A stretch of 64,000 nt of DNA from Alligator mississippiensis (Eukaryota; Chordata; Crocodylia; Alligatoridae). Positions 13,090-25,703 of the stretch are shown in pieces. Both the position numbers and the translations under genes were made by a program. The stretch covers positions 205,739,978-205,803,977 of the forward strand of contig NC_081828.1 of assembly GCF_030867095.1 (NCBI RefSeq). The letters run 5' to 3'. Position 1 is the stretch's first letter, and every line of letters starts with the position of its first letter. The notes under the pieces were generated by a model. That model searched no databases. It saw only the letters and a list, made by a program, of their open reading frames with translations, and was not told the DNA's origin.

Positions 13090-13530
13090 GATCCACAGCT
13101 CAGATGACCTGGGCTCTATTCCCAGCAATATTACTCTATTCCCAGCCCAAGGAGTGGCCTTGGGACAGTCATCTTGCCTATCCTTGGCCTTGTTTTCTCA
13201 TCTGGAAACCTGGAAAAGTTGCAATCTATGAAAGGCCTTTTGTTGTAAGACTGGAAGGGACCTCAGCAGATCATCGGGTCCAGCCCCCTGCACCAAGCAG
13301 GAAAGACAACAGGGGTCAGGTGACCCCAGCAAGGTGACCATCCAGTCTCCTCTTGAAGATTTCCAGGGTAGGTGATTGCACCACCTCTGGAGGGAGCTTA
13401 TTCCACAGCCTGGACACCCTGGCTGTGAAGAAGTTTTTCCTGACTTTTTTTCCCTAAGTTTTTCCTTTGTAAAGCTCTTTTCATGAAAGTGCTATACAAG
13501 AGGTGGGTATTACCCTTACTATGAGCAGTA
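13090..13530 (+). mobile_element. CORE-SINE/MIR-like element split by a CR1
   Basis: The 5' part (13090-13225) has 'gacctgggctctattccc', a 'ggccttgggacagtcatctt' passage and a 'ttttctcatctgg' passage, in SINE order. The 3' part resumes at about 13456 with 'cctttgtaaagctctttt', then 'gaaagtgctatacaagaggt' and 'gggtattac'. The interval between them is the CR1 listed at 13226-13455. The tRNA-derived SINE family is ancient and non-coding. Confidence 0.65.
13226..13455 (-). mobile_element. CR1 LINE 3' fragment inside a SINE
   Basis: 'Agactggaagggacctcagc' starts a reverse-oriented CR1 3' end. It continues with 'tcctcttgaagatttccagg', 'gcaccacctctggagggagc' and 'ctgtgaagaagtttttcctg', which encode on the minus strand the family's C-terminal region. 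The copy is short and 5'-truncated. It lies between the two halves of a SINE, so it inserted later than the SINE. Confidence 0.85.
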
Positions 13531-14237
13531 CTTATCTTGGACTTTGTCCAGCAAGTTCGTGAACCCCTGGCTATAATCTAACAAAGCACTTAACTATGTG
13601 GATTTGATTACTTGCATCCTAAAAATTATGCATGTGCTTTGCTGAATAGGAGCCAGAGTGCTCAGGACCACACAGGATTGGGCGAGCTCTCCAAGAACCA
13701 ATTTTTAATCCTTTGTCTATGTAGGAAGCACTGGTATCACTCAAGGTGAATTCTAGCTTCAACTTCCCTAATACCCTTTGAAGGTAAGAGAGGAAGACTG
13801 GAGCACACGCACCATGCCCATGCAGGTGAATCTCCCTAGGGCACAGTTAATTAGGTTGGCATAGGGCAGTGCAATCTGCCAGCCTGTTTCAGCAAGATCA
13901 ACTCTGGCTCATCCCATTTCAGCTGCACTGATCTTCCAACAAATTCATCTCACAGTCTGCACAGCTGGTGCCCCTCCTCAGTCTAAAACTAGCCATGTGT
14001 CATTAATTAACCTCTCATATCATTGATCTTCCCAGGGACATCAACCTGTCTCTCTGAATCTGCTGTCTGATCCATCAGTGCCTTAAACTGACAACACTAA
14101 AAGTAACAAACATTCTCTTGCTGACACCCAGCCATCAGAAGCAGTTTACATTCAATACCTCACAGTTTGCCTATCACAGATTATCTATCCTGATTTTTTT
14201 TTAAATGAGGGCTGGGGCAAGGATAATAAAGAGGGGA
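13531..14237. other. Unassigned sequence
   Basis: No gene or clear repeat is seen between the SINE and the next CR1. Confidence 0.45.
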
Positions 14238-15845
14238 AATCATAGAAACCTAGAAAATGAGGGTTGGAAGGGACCTCAGGAGACCATCTAGTCCAACCCC
14301 CTGCTCAAAGCAGGACAGTCCCGAACTAGATCATCCCAGCCAAGGCTTTGTCTACCTGGGTCTTAAAAAACTCCAAGGATGGAGACTCCTGTTCCATTGC
14401 CTGTTCCAGTGCTTTATTATCATCCTAGTGAGAACATTTTTCTTAATATCTAACCTGCACTTCCCTTGCTATAACTGGAGTCCATTATTCCCTGTTCTGT
14501 CACCTGCCACCACTGAGAACAGTCCAGCTCCATCCTCTTTGGAACAACTTTCACGTAGTTGAAGGCTGCTAGCAAATGAAATCCCCTCTCAGTCTTCTCT
14601 TCTCCAGACTAAATAAGCCCAGCTCCCTTTCCCGCTCATCAGAAGTTGCATGCCCCAGCTGCCTAACTTTTTTTGTTGCCCTCTGCTGGACTTTTTCCAA
14701 TGTTTCTCATCCTTTCTGTAGTGGGGGGCCTAAAACTGGACACAGGACTCCAGATGTGGCCCCACCAGTGCCAAACAGAAAAGAAGAATCACTTCCCTCA
14801 ATCTTCTGGCAACGCTCCAACTAATGCAGCCCAGTATGCTGTTAGCCCTCCTCATGACAAGGGCACACTGTTGACTCATATTCGCCTTATTTTCCACTGT
14901 GACCCCCAGGTCCTTTTCTGCAGAGCTGCTACTTTGCCAGCCAGCCCCCAGCCTGTATTGGTGCATGGGATTGTTCTGTCCTAAGTGCAGGACTTTGCAC
15001 TTCTCCTTATTGAACCTCATGAGATTTCTTTTGGTCCAGTCCTCCAATTTGCCCATGTCTCTCTGAATCCTAGCCCTACCCTCCAGTGTATCTACTACAC
15101 ACACACAACTTGGTGTCATCTGCAAACTTGTTGAGAGTGCAAACCATCCCATCTTCTGGGCCATTGATGAAGATATTGAACAAAACCAGCCCCAGGACTG
15201 ACCCCTGGGACCAGAGACAACCGTAGCAGGGTGCGGGTGGGGCAAATCAGCATGTGTGGGGCCTGGATGCAGCAGTGGCGGGGGGCAGGGTGGCAAGCAG
15301 CCAGACGCGAAGCTGGCCTGGCTCCACAGGGCCCCCCAAAGTGTGGGGCCCAGGGCCGTCGCTCTGATTCATCCCCTACTAGGGACCACCCTGCCTGGGG
15401 AACTCCACTTGATACTGGCTGCCAACTAGACACTGAGCCATTGATTACTACCCTTTGAACCCAATGATCCAGCTAGTTTTCCATCCACCTTACAGTCCAT
15501 TCACCCAACCCATACTTCCTTAGCTTGCCTGCAAGAAGGTAGTGGGACACTGTATCAAAAACCTTCCTAAAGCCAAGGTATATCACGTCCACTGGTCCCC
15601 CCTTTTCCACAGAGCCAGTCATCTCATCGTAGAAGTCAATCAGGTTGGCCAGGCATGACTTGCCCTTGGTGAATCCATGCTGACTGCTCCTAATCACCTC
15701 CTTCTCCTCCAAAGTGCTTAGAAATGGACTCCTTGAGGGCCTGCTCCACAATTTTTTCCAGGGACTGGGATGAGGTTGATCATTCTGTAGTTCCCCAGGT
15801 CCTTCTTCTTCCCTTTCTTAAAGATGGGCAAAATGTTGGGTACCA
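14238..15845 (-). mobile_element. CR1 LINE, 5'-truncated, with 175-bp insert
   Basis: A reverse-oriented CR1 starts at 'atcatagaaacctagaaaat' and runs to 'agatgggcaaaatgttggg'. Minus-strand frames keep RT features. The frame at 15473-15751 has HGFTKGKSCLANLIDFYDEM and the motif A region VIYLGFRKVFDTVSHY, where the usual catalytic Asp of the LDF triplet reads as Gly. The frame at 14730-15296 has the post-catalytic part KCKVLHLGQNNPMHQ and SAEKDLGV. The frame around the FADD motif is shifted, so the copy is dead. A GC-rich insert lies at 15214-15388. The subfamily matches the copy at 23930. Confidence 0.93.
15214..15388. mobile_element. GC-rich 175-bp insert in CR1
   Basis: The CR1 text is interrupted after 'gactgacccctgggacca' and resumes at 'ccctgcctggggaactcc'. 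The junctions carry a 7-bp direct repeat, gggacca (15207-15213 and 15382-15388). The sister CR1 copy at about 24850 lacks this segment. No terminal inverted repeats or poly(A) are visible, so the class is unknown. Confidence 0.6.
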
Positions 15846-18800
15846 ACAAGAAAATGACATAGGAAATGAATCCACAGTAACCTGTGTTAATTTTTCCCTT
15901 TGTCTAGAAATAACAGTGTTCCAGGTACAAGCGTTAGGCCCTGATTTCTTTAACATCTCTATTAATGTGAGATGTAGTTAATAAGAGACAATTCTAATGA
16001 GAAACTTAAGCCAGTGGAAGTAGAAGTATCCTGATGACTCCCCCAGACATTTCAGTACATGTAAGCATGTGTATAAAAGAGTGAGAGAGAGAAAGAGTAG
16101 AACATGCTGGGCAGTAGGTGAACAAGTTGTGGTAAGTCTCCATATTGATTTCCATTTCCAAGCCATGATATCAGACACATATCTGGAAATTAAGGAATGT
16201 GTCTGTGATGACCCTGTACCCTACCAATTCCTACACATCAGAACATACTCACTGAGCTGTTAAAAACCCATTAGAGCGTCTCCGAGGTCGTAGTCCTGAA
16301 ATACACTGTGACCTGGACCTAGGTTCAGCTGGATCCAAGATCAAAGGGTGGAACTGACTCCTTTGACAAAGACCCAACTCAAAGTATGGTTCAATTCTGA
16401 AAAGGGACTGTATAAAACTGGAGCCACCTTTCTCCACAGACCTCATCCTTGCATGTGGTTTGCTATTTCTCTGTGGCTCAGGATTTCCACTACATTTTAC
16501 CTTACTCCCAGTCCCATACATTTTTTTATTACTTGTTATTAGTCCTAAAGAGATTTAACGACTTTGGCACAGGAAGAGGGGTTTTTATACTCTTTCACAC
16601 AGCAAGAGAATTGTTAACTGTGCTCTAGCTGCAAGGAGACACTGTACCTTCATTCCACCTATACAACAAGCCCATTGAGAAGCACTCTGATATATCAGCA
16701 CAGCCCCAGTGGACACAATAGATTTTGCTGCTGTACCTGAGAACAACACTTACCCTGCAGGATGGTTTTTACTGCTGACATGTAAGAAGAAAAATGTCTA
16801 TTAGATGCCAAGTTGAATGTAGCGATTAGGAAAGCTATCATAACTTGTAACAGTCAGGAATGATCATGGGACACAATAAACAATCATGTAGGGACAATGA
16901 ATATGAAATCCCTCTACACCATTTCTACAGTCACTTTCTAGAGGGGAATCCCTCTTTCAGGTATTTCCAGCATAAAAGGGTCAAGGGATATTTCACTGTC
17001 AGGGACCTTAACATTTCAATACATGTATTGTATTAATGTACTCCAGAGACATCTATGACAGTATGACACTTCGAAGGTAAGCACAAGATAAATACGACAG
17101 CTGTTATACTGAATTCTGACTGTGAATTTAATTCTCCCATTTGACATGGGCGCACATGCTGTTAGAGTCCAGGCCAGAGATACATGTCTAAGAAGGGCAC
17201 TAAATCAATATTTACACATCATTTTGCAAGATATCTGAGCACGATCTGAAAACCAAGGAAACACTTGATACGTAGCCATTAGTGAAATATATGGCTCTGA
17301 AACTTTCCACAGATGGCATATAATGATATGCTTGCATAGCACTTGATGGCAGAGACTGCTAAATCCACATTTGAAAAGGAATCTGGAAGCAGCACGGCAT
17401 CACCCATGGTCCTATAGCAACCACGAAACTCATATGCAACAGGGATGTGAATTTAAAATAGCAGTGTTTCATGGCATGGGGCCTTCTAGTCATACCCATA
17501 TACCAGTCCACCCAGTCTTTGTGCCCATCCTTCTCAGAGATGGTCTTGCTGCTTTTAAAATTGCCTGAATTGAAGCCTGTATCACTGCCTCTCTCTTCAC
17601 AATACAACATTTTATGGATACAGAGACATGAATATCCACCATGCCGTATCTGTGCTTCATTACACACCTATGTCAACCTGAGGAGGAGAACCATTGCCTC
17701 AGTCTCTTAATGGGAAGGTAACCTAGTGAAATGGTAACCTGCATATACTATAAAGAGGTATAGAAATCAGACTTTTTGGAAGTAGTATTGGAATGCTTAT
17801 TATGGGGGGAATTCTACAGCTGAATGGAAAAAATATGTTTTTAATATCCCATAAACAAAAATGGGACCCATCAAATGTGTCCTTACTGTAAGGTCAAAAT
17901 ATTATAATATAAACAATAGCATTAAATATGTAAAAGAAAATCCCACACACACAGGATTAGGATGAATATTTTAATATACAATTCAAATGAGAGTAAGTGA
18001 AAGGGATACATTTTGTCCTAAAATGAAACGAGAGTTGAAAAGATTCATTTTGCACTCATTTAAAACGTTCTCCTAATCAGCCTGTTCCTATAATGTGTCT
18101 GTTTTGACAAAGCTTCATTTTCTAATGGCTGTTCAATCAAAATGTTTTTCAGCAGCAGTATTTGTGAGCCCCTGTAAAGTCTAACCCATGGCTCAAAGTA
18201 GAAGGGAAACTTTTTTAGACAGAAGACATGGACCTGAAAGATACCTGGTATGTAAAACAGCTATTTGATTAGTGAAAGCTTAAGCCACATGAAGTAGTAC
18301 ATTTCCAGTCGAAATGCTGGTGATATTCTGTCCATTCTTCCTTTTTAGTTCCTTTGCACAAAATGATCTCGCAGCTCTGAAGCACTAGATCTTCACTTAT
18401 TCAACGCCCTCCTAAAATTTTCCTTTAACTGAAATGCCCATAAACACCAACATACCATGCACATCCTTTTCCTACCCTGTTATATTAAAAGAAGCAGCAA
18501 AACAGCACATCAACAAATCCAAAGCTAACTCCTTCCGCAGCCTCTCAGAACATCTTGGCCCAGAGCAACTTTGCCTATCTCTTAGGCTTCAATCCTGCAA
18601 AGACACTTTCACTTGCTTGCTTAACTTTAAACATTTGAAGAGTCCCACTTAATTTTTGGACTATTCATGTTTTTAAAGCTAAGTATATGTCCATGCAGGA
18701 CCAAGGCTTTAGTTGTTAAGAGTATCTGGAGCAAGAGCCTTTTTATTTGCATACTGTATAGAGCAATGAGCATCTCCATTGGTTACCAGAAAAAAAAACA

Positions 18801-19334
18801 AATAAAACATCATCATCATAATTCCTAGCACCTTCAGAGGAGGAGGGCTTGATCTTGACCAAAACGGGCCGTTACATGAAACGGACAAGATCATTTTGAC
18901 CGAAGATCAGGCAGGACTTACCTCTGTGCTGGGATGAGTCCCCATTCCATAGAGAGCAGGATCACACAAACTGCACAGGAACCAGAGTGACCTAGGATAG
19001 ACACTTGGCAGTGGAAATTATCAACCACAAAAGGCCAAAAATAACCTGCTGGTTGACATGCACAGAAGGGGACAACAGACGTTTTCAGTGTGTGAGCTTT
19101 CCAAAACATGGAGTGGGGTTTTTTTGTGTATGAAAGTGTTATGGTTATCAAACATCCATTATCAAGAACAGTGCATTATATTCCCTGATACATTATAAGT
19201 CAGGTGTTCCACTTTGGGTGCTTGTTTAATGCATTTACCCAGAGTTATCAACTGTCAGTGGTGCTCCTGTTCATAGGATGCTCACCTTTGTTTAGGAGAA
19301 ATTAATTCCATCTGCATGCAGGGGAATAGAGACC
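15846..19334. other. Unassigned sequence
   Basis: No gene, RNA or definite repeat is recognised. Frames of 60-102 codons on both strands (for example 17359-17667) have no family features. The stretch at about 18000-18170 is repeat-free and AT-rich and could be checked for conservation. Confidence 0.4.
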
Positions 19335-19640
19335 CCATCAGAGAGGAGACTGAAAGAGTTTTCATTTGTTTAGTTTATCCAAATGAGGGCTACGAGGAGA
19401 TGCTACTGCAGTTTATAAATACATTATCAAGAGAAACACTCAGAAGGAAGAAGAGCTATTTAAGATAAAGGACAACATTAGCACAAAAACTATGGGGATA
19501 ACCTGGCCATGGATAAATTTTAGGTTGGAAATCAGGAGATTTCTGTCAGTCAGAGGAAAGAGTTTCTGGAACAGCCTCCCAACAAGGTAGTGAAGGCAAA
19601 GAACCAAACGAATTTTGTCCATTTATAGCAGGAACCAAGG
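19335..19640 (+). mobile_element. CR1/L3-type LINE fragment, sense strand
   Basis: Reads in the sense direction of an old CR1/L3 3' coding end. It has 'gagaggagactgaaagagtt', 'ttgtttagtttatccaaatg', 'cagtttataaatacattatc', then 'ggttggaaatcaggagattt' and 'ttctggaacagcctcccaac'. In the family this encodes the conserved C-terminus ending near a FWNSLP-like motif. The copy is truncated at both ends and has no long frame. It is one of only three plus-strand CR1 pieces in the window. Confidence 0.75.
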
Positions 19641-21982
19641 ATGTGGCTAGATGTGCATTTGTTGTGCTACAAGTACCACAGCAAGTTGAAAAGCCACAAC
19701 AGTGGTGTGGTACCAGGTGTGGACAGATGTGCAGAACCCCACCAGCTGCACTACTGTGGCTGTAAAGGCTCCGGGATGTGCTTTCCAGGCAGGGGTGTAA
19801 GGGAGTTACTTAGTCCTGCCTGCTCACTGACAGCCTGCAGAGTGCTGCCAGCCACTGGCAGTCAGTGAGGACTGGCAGTCAATGGGTCTAGTTTGGTCCC
19901 ACATCCACTGACAGCCCCATCCTGGGGGAGAAGGCAATCTATGCTCCCCTGGGACTGTGCTCAATAACTGTCCACCCTGCCTGCCCTCCCTCCTTGTCTT
20001 TGAAAGAGCAAGAGCGGAGCACTATGGATGCTGGGGGACTGAGAGATCCCCTGTAGCATGATGATGTTCACAGGGTAATAGGAAATCTTTCCCACCCCAG
20101 AATGACCCTTTTTAAGAACAGCCATGGTACAATGCCACCGTGGCACATGTGTTTCCAATGTAAAGGATGATAATATTCTTGTACTGAGGGCTTATATGCT
20201 ACCTAGCACAAAGCACGCCACACAAGAAGATAAGCTGCACAAAAAAATGAAAATGGGAGCAAAGGGCAACAGCAAGCAGGGAAGGGCATAAGGTTGGTGG
20301 AAGAGGCCTGGACTTTTCCATGAAAGCAAATCACATCAATTGTCTTGTTCCATATAGTTCTTAGATCTAGAACAGACCGGTATCGGAGAAGATCTACACT
20401 GTACCAGGGACAAGACTGACTTGCAGATGGGCTCTGGTAAAGGGATTTGAAGGACATCAAGATTTTTGTTGCAGAGGACGAGAAAGAAACAGTACGTAGG
20501 CACAGGGTCCTGCCTCTTCTGCTGAGCTCCTCCTCTTCTTGGTTTCATTTCTTCCTAGTGGGGGTGACTCTCTTAGCAGCAGCTGTTCAGGGCATGTGCG
20601 GATGAACAGCTTCCTTCTGTACATCCTGGTCCCGTCTCGCCACTGGAGCAGCTTCCCTATTGATTCCAACCCAGTGACACCTGCTGACAGCTCCCAGCAC
20701 GTGCATCATCATCAGCAGCAGATTCTGCTGTCACCCTCTACAATGTGCGCTGGAGACCTCCACAGGGAATTAGGATTCCATCTACTTCCTGCACTTCACA
20801 TCCTGCATAATTAAAGCCTTCCTTGCATCAATTCTTCATGCCTCCTGCTCAAACTGTTGGCAGGGAAACACCCGTCCTGCTTAATGAAATATGAACATTA
20901 AGAACTGAAAAGTCTCATTGCTTTTCTAGTACATTTTCCAATACACATTCCTTTAGATGAGCCAGGCAGGGCTATTGAAGGAAGCCTTGACAGAAGTTTT
21001 CCTTTTACTTAATGAATTTTACGGAGACGTTCTAAATTCCTAACACTACAATCTGCAACCATGTCTTCACTCATGCTCTTTGTTAATTAATCAATGAGTC
21101 TTTCATTTAAAAAGGTAAATTTCCTGGAGAGGACAATGGAGCCTGTCTTGAATTACAGAACAAGGCCACCTGGGAGTGGCTGCAAGGGAAATGGTGTCCA
21201 AAGGTAGGGCAGGATTGCCCTCAGTGAGCACTGGGGCTGCTGGCTAAAAATGATCTCCTGAACACATCTCACTGTTGCATTTAAGTCTGTGCCCAGAAGG
21301 TTTCTTTTCCAAAAGGCCCTTGGCAAACTCCCTCAAAACAGGCTGGCAAGGAAACTTGAGTACTGATTCGAAGCCCACTGAAGCCAATGAAAAGACTCTC
21401 AATGGGCCATAAACAGTTCTGGACTGAGTGGTCAAGTGTAGTCACAGACCAAAAGGCAGTAGCATAACTCAGGGTGGGCAAGAGGGGCACCAGCCACAGA
21501 AGCCAGTTTAGGAAGTGCACCAGAATGGTCCCCCACCCCTGCAAAGTCCATGCAGCAGGAGTGGCCTCACAGCATTGCTCTTGCGACAGCAACGGCATGC
21601 ATGGACCCCCTGCTGCTGCTGCTAGAAAAGCGAGCCAGGATGGGCAAAGCACACCGTGGAGACAGCAGTGCAGCTGGGGACTGCGTCAGGATCTTCATTA
21701 TATATCTCTAAGAATTACGAGTAATGGCATTTCCCACAAGGTGGCAACATTTTCAGGCGTCCAAAATTATTTTGATTGGTCGAGACCCAACAACCTGTAA
21801 GAAATGTTAACAGGTCTCATTATGCCTGGCTAATTCCATGTTGGCAAACACACAATCATTCCTTTACAAGGTAAACTTTGAATGAAGGATATGTAGTACT
21901 GGATTCTGTAAAACGTGCAGGGTCCCAGACGAAGGAGTTAAATAAAAATAAGAGCATGGGAGAAACATAAATGATAAGGAAC
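19641..21982. other. Unassigned; small internal repeats
   Basis: At 19656-19672 and 19716-19732 there is a 60-bp-spaced near repeat of 'tgtggctagatgtgca'. Near 19850-19890 'ggcagtcagtg' recurs as 'ggcagtcaatg'. Otherwise no gene or known repeat is seen. Frames at 20203-20814 and 21281-21800 lack recognised domains. Confidence 0.4.
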
Positions 21983-22060
21983 AGATCCTCAGCTAATGCA
22001 AACTGGCATAGCTGCACTGAGGCCAGTGGACCTATGCCAATTTACATTAGCTGAGGATCT
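21983..22060. mobile_element. Hairpin MITE core
   Basis: A 29-base arm at 21983-22011 (starting agatcctcagctaatgca) pairs with 22032-22060 with two mismatches, around a 20-base loop. I associate the 'cagctgaggatct' palindrome with a common sauropsid hairpin repeat. It is non-coding and has no TSD I can define. Confidence 0.7.
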
Positions 22061-23929
22061 AGGCCAAGGTGTCTGTATGCCAATGCAAGGAGACTGAAAG
22101 CAAGAACAGATGGACTAGAATTCTTGCAAAGGAAGAAGACTTTGACAACACAAGTATTACTGAAAACGGGGCATGACTTATATCTTTTAATAGGATACTG
22201 TAATATCCAGCTATAAATTATACAGGAAAGACCAATTATTGTTGGGGAATACTGCTATACCTAAAGTAGATCACCAGAACCTGAGTAGAGAGAACCATAT
22301 GCTATCATTTTTATGGATACAGATCCCAAGTCATAAGAACACAAATATAATGGCAGAGTCATACTACTAGCTACCAGATCAGAGAAAGGACCAGGTGTGG
22401 ACATCTCTTCAAACAAATCAAAGAGAAACAGTCCAGTACCATGGTGAGCATGAACAACTCCCATTATCTGCATATAAACAGGTCAAGTATTATAAAGGGT
22501 CAAAGAAGCAATGTCTTGATCCTAAAAAATTACCATTTCCTAGAAGAGGTAGGCTAAGCATGTACTAGAGGACACTGTTTTTAACTCAAAGCAACACACA
22601 GGCATTGATACAAAAAAAAGGGGCAGCTGAGCCATTAGGGACTAGAGACCACTATGTGATCAAGTTCAACTGTTTCCAAAGGGCTAAAAGCCAACATGGA
22701 ACAGTAAACTTTAGACAGTAGAAATACTGCCAATACAATACTAGTTCCAAAGGATCTGTCTTTACAGTGCAAGGCAGCCCCACACAGACACATCACACTA
22801 GCTCTGCACGTGCCTTCTTCTGCACCAGAAGAAGTATAGCCACAGTCGTGTGGCACTGCTCTCTAAGCAAAGCGAGTCAGCCTGGACAGAATACTGTGTT
22901 AACACTGCTATACTGGCTCAGGACCTAGCACACACACAGCTATTGTAAAGCATGGTACTGCCTTGCAACATACAGTTAGTCACAGGCACTGACATCAAAA
23001 GCAAAGATAGTAAAACTCTTACATGCCATTCAGACTGTTCATAAACATACTCCTATCGTTTTTATCTGAGTGGTTAGTAAGTATGCGAGGCCTTGTTGAG
23101 CGCTTCCATTAAGAGAGACCCTCCAAACAGAATCAAGTATTTCTTCATTGCAATCCTGTTGTTCATAGAGAACATAAACAAAGGGCCTATCTTCTAGTAC
23201 ACAGTACTATTGAACAGTACAGGGTAGTTTTAGTGCTCACAATTTCAAGCCTTCCTTTCCAGCCAGTACTTTGCTGAAAGAACTTACTCTTTTGGTTGGT
23301 TGAGCACACAACAAGCACTTCAGTTGTGCCCTGGTTTTCTGCTGTTCTTTGCCTCCTCTGTGGTTGCTTCCAATGTACATGCACACATGCACAGCCCCAT
23401 CAATTAATCCTCAACACTTGTACTTGGATTCAGCCTATTCTTTGGAAGTAGTTTGAAAATAAGATAGCTAGGATGTACATCAGTATCAATGAGGTCAGCG
23501 ATTGCATATAGGCCAAAGACAGGCTTGGTTGGAGGCATCCAAGTTCCACTAGAACAATAACAGTGGCACAGAAACCATGTATAGCTCTACAGTGAAAACA
23601 AGAAGAAGGTAAGAGTAAATCAGAAGGGCTAAATGGCAATGTTCAAGTGGTTATTCAAGCCAGTATCCTGAAAAAGTAGAAATCTGAAACAAAATCACTA
23701 TACAAAAGTAGACACTACATCCAGTAAACGGATGAAGAAAATTAGAGGGAAAAGGATGGAATTTGAAGACAATTAGCAATATTAGAAGAATGTTGTAGCT
23801 ATGATGCTCCAGGAATTATGTGAGAGGCAAGGATTTCTTAGGGTAATAAGTTTTACTGGACCAACTGCATAGCTGGGATAGAGTTAGAAATAAAAATAAA
23901 TAAATACATAAAATGAAAGACATTTTTAA
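22061..23929. other. Unassigned sequence
   Basis: No gene or definite repeat. Short frames on both strands appear to be chance. Confidence 0.45.
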
Positions 23930-24745
23930 TCACAGAAAATTAGGGTTGGAAGGGACCTCAGGAGGTCATATGCTCAAAGCAGGACCATTCCCAACTATAC
24001 CACCCTACCCAAGGCTTTTTCTACCCAAGTCTTAAGAACTTCCAAGGATGAAGAGTCCAAAACCTCTCTGAGTAACCTGTTCCAGTTCTTTACTGCTAGT
24101 GAGAAAAGTATTCCTAATATCTAACTTAACCCCCCCTTGTTGCAACTTGAGACCTTTGCTCCTTGTTCTGTCATCTGCCACCACTGAGAACAGTTCAGCT
24201 CTGTCCTGTTTCGAACCCTGCTTCAGGTAGTTAAATCCCCTCAGTCTTCTCTTTTCCAAACTAAATAAACCTAGCTCCCCCAGCCTCTCCTCACAAGTCA
24301 TGTGCCCCAGCCCCCTAGCCATTTCCTAGCCTCTCCAATTTGTCTATATCCTTTCTGTAGTAGTTGGGGGGGAGAGCAAAACTGGGCACAGGACTCCAGA
24401 TGCTGCCTCACCAGTGCTGAATAGATGGGAATACTCACTTCCCTTGATCTGCTGGCAACATTTCTATTGATACAGCCCAGTATGCCTTAGCCTTCTTCAT
24501 AACAAGAGAACACTGTTGGCACATATTCGGCTTATTGTCCACTGTAACCCCAGGTCCTTTTCTGCAGAGCTGCTGCCCAGCCAGTCAGCCCACAACCTGT
24601 CCCAGTGCATGGGATTATTCCATCCTAAGTGAAGGACTTGGCACTTGTCCTTATTGAACATCATGAGATTTCTTTTGCTCCAATCCCCCAATTTGTCAAG
24701 GTCTCTAAGAATCCTAGCCCTACCCTCCAGTATATCCACTCCTCC

Positions 24746-24780
24746 GCCCAGCTTGGTGTCATCTGCCCAGCTTGGTGTCA
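24746..24780 (-). repeat. 19-bp tandem duplication in CR1 RT motif C
   Basis: The unit gcccagcttggtgtcatct (24746-24764) is followed at once by a 16-bp partial second copy (24765-24780). On the minus strand it encodes the segment around the RT catalytic Asp pair. The duplication is not a multiple of three and separates the two RT frames. Confidence 0.85.
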
Positions 24781-25331
24781 TAACTCAGCAAGGATGCACT
24801 CCATCCCATCTTCCAGGTCATTGATTAAGATATTGAATAAAACCAGCCCCAGAAATGACACCTGGGGAACTCTACTTGATACCAGCTGCCAATTAGACAT
24901 CAAGCCATTGACTGCTACCCTCTGAGCCCGATGATCCAGTTTTCTATCCACCTTACAATCCATTCATCCAACCCATACTTCCTTAGATTGCTTGCAAGAA
25001 GGTTGTGGGAGACTTTATCAAAAGTCTTGCTAAAGTCAAGACATCCACTGCTCTTCCCATATCCACAGAGCCACTCATCTCATCATAGAAGACAATCATG
25101 TTAGTCAGGCATGACTTGCCCTTGGTGAATCCATGCTGACTGCTCCTAATCACCTTCTTCTCCAAGTGCTTAAAAATGGAGTCGGAAAGGACCTGCTCCA
25201 TGATTTTTCTAGGGACTAGGGTGAGACTACCGGTCTGTAGTTCCCTGCATCCTCCTCCTTCCCTTTCTTAGAGATGGGCACTGTATTTGCCCTTTTCCAA
25301 GCATCCAGGACCTCTCCCAATTGCCATGAGT

Positions 25332-25703
25332 GGTCAACCTGGGTCTGGCCAAGCTTACTATCTGGCTAACCAGGTGGGAGGCTGTGGCTGGGAGGGTTCC
25401 TGGGGACACTGGGGCTTTCTTCCTGGGTGTCCTTCGCGTGCATCTCCAGGTGGAGCATCGCTGGGCAGTAGGTGCTGGCTCTCTTGCCAAGTTCAAGGGC
25501 CAGTGGATGCTGGCCAGCGTGCTCTGCAAGGTGTCCCCTCAGGGTGCACTTGTTTTGGCCTTATGACCCTCATGAGGCACACCCTGTTTTTCATTATTTG
25601 TCCCCCATAATTTATTTCATTTTTAAAGGCTCTTGGCTGCCCAGCAGTGGCAGCCCCCAGTCTTTAGTGGACCAGGCCCATGGCCTTTTAATTTTCAAAT
25701 AGG
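25332..25703. mobile_element. 372-bp insert with perfect 16-bp TSD
   Basis: The 16-mer cccaattgccatgagt occurs at 25316-25331 and again at 25704-25719, and the enclosing CR1 is continuous if the insert is removed. This is a textbook target-site duplication. The insert begins 'ggtcaacctgggtctggcca' and ends 'ccttttaattttcaaatagg'. It has no inverted termini and no clear poly(A). The plus strand is open through most of its length in two frames, so it could be a partial processed transcript or an unnamed SINE. I do not recognise a protein family. The TSD length suggests target-primed reverse transcription. Confidence 0.8.

Noticed and set aside
14730..15296. 188-codon minus-strand frame as a possible gene
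   Set aside because: It is part of a CR1 RT remnant, with the first third derived from an unrelated insert.
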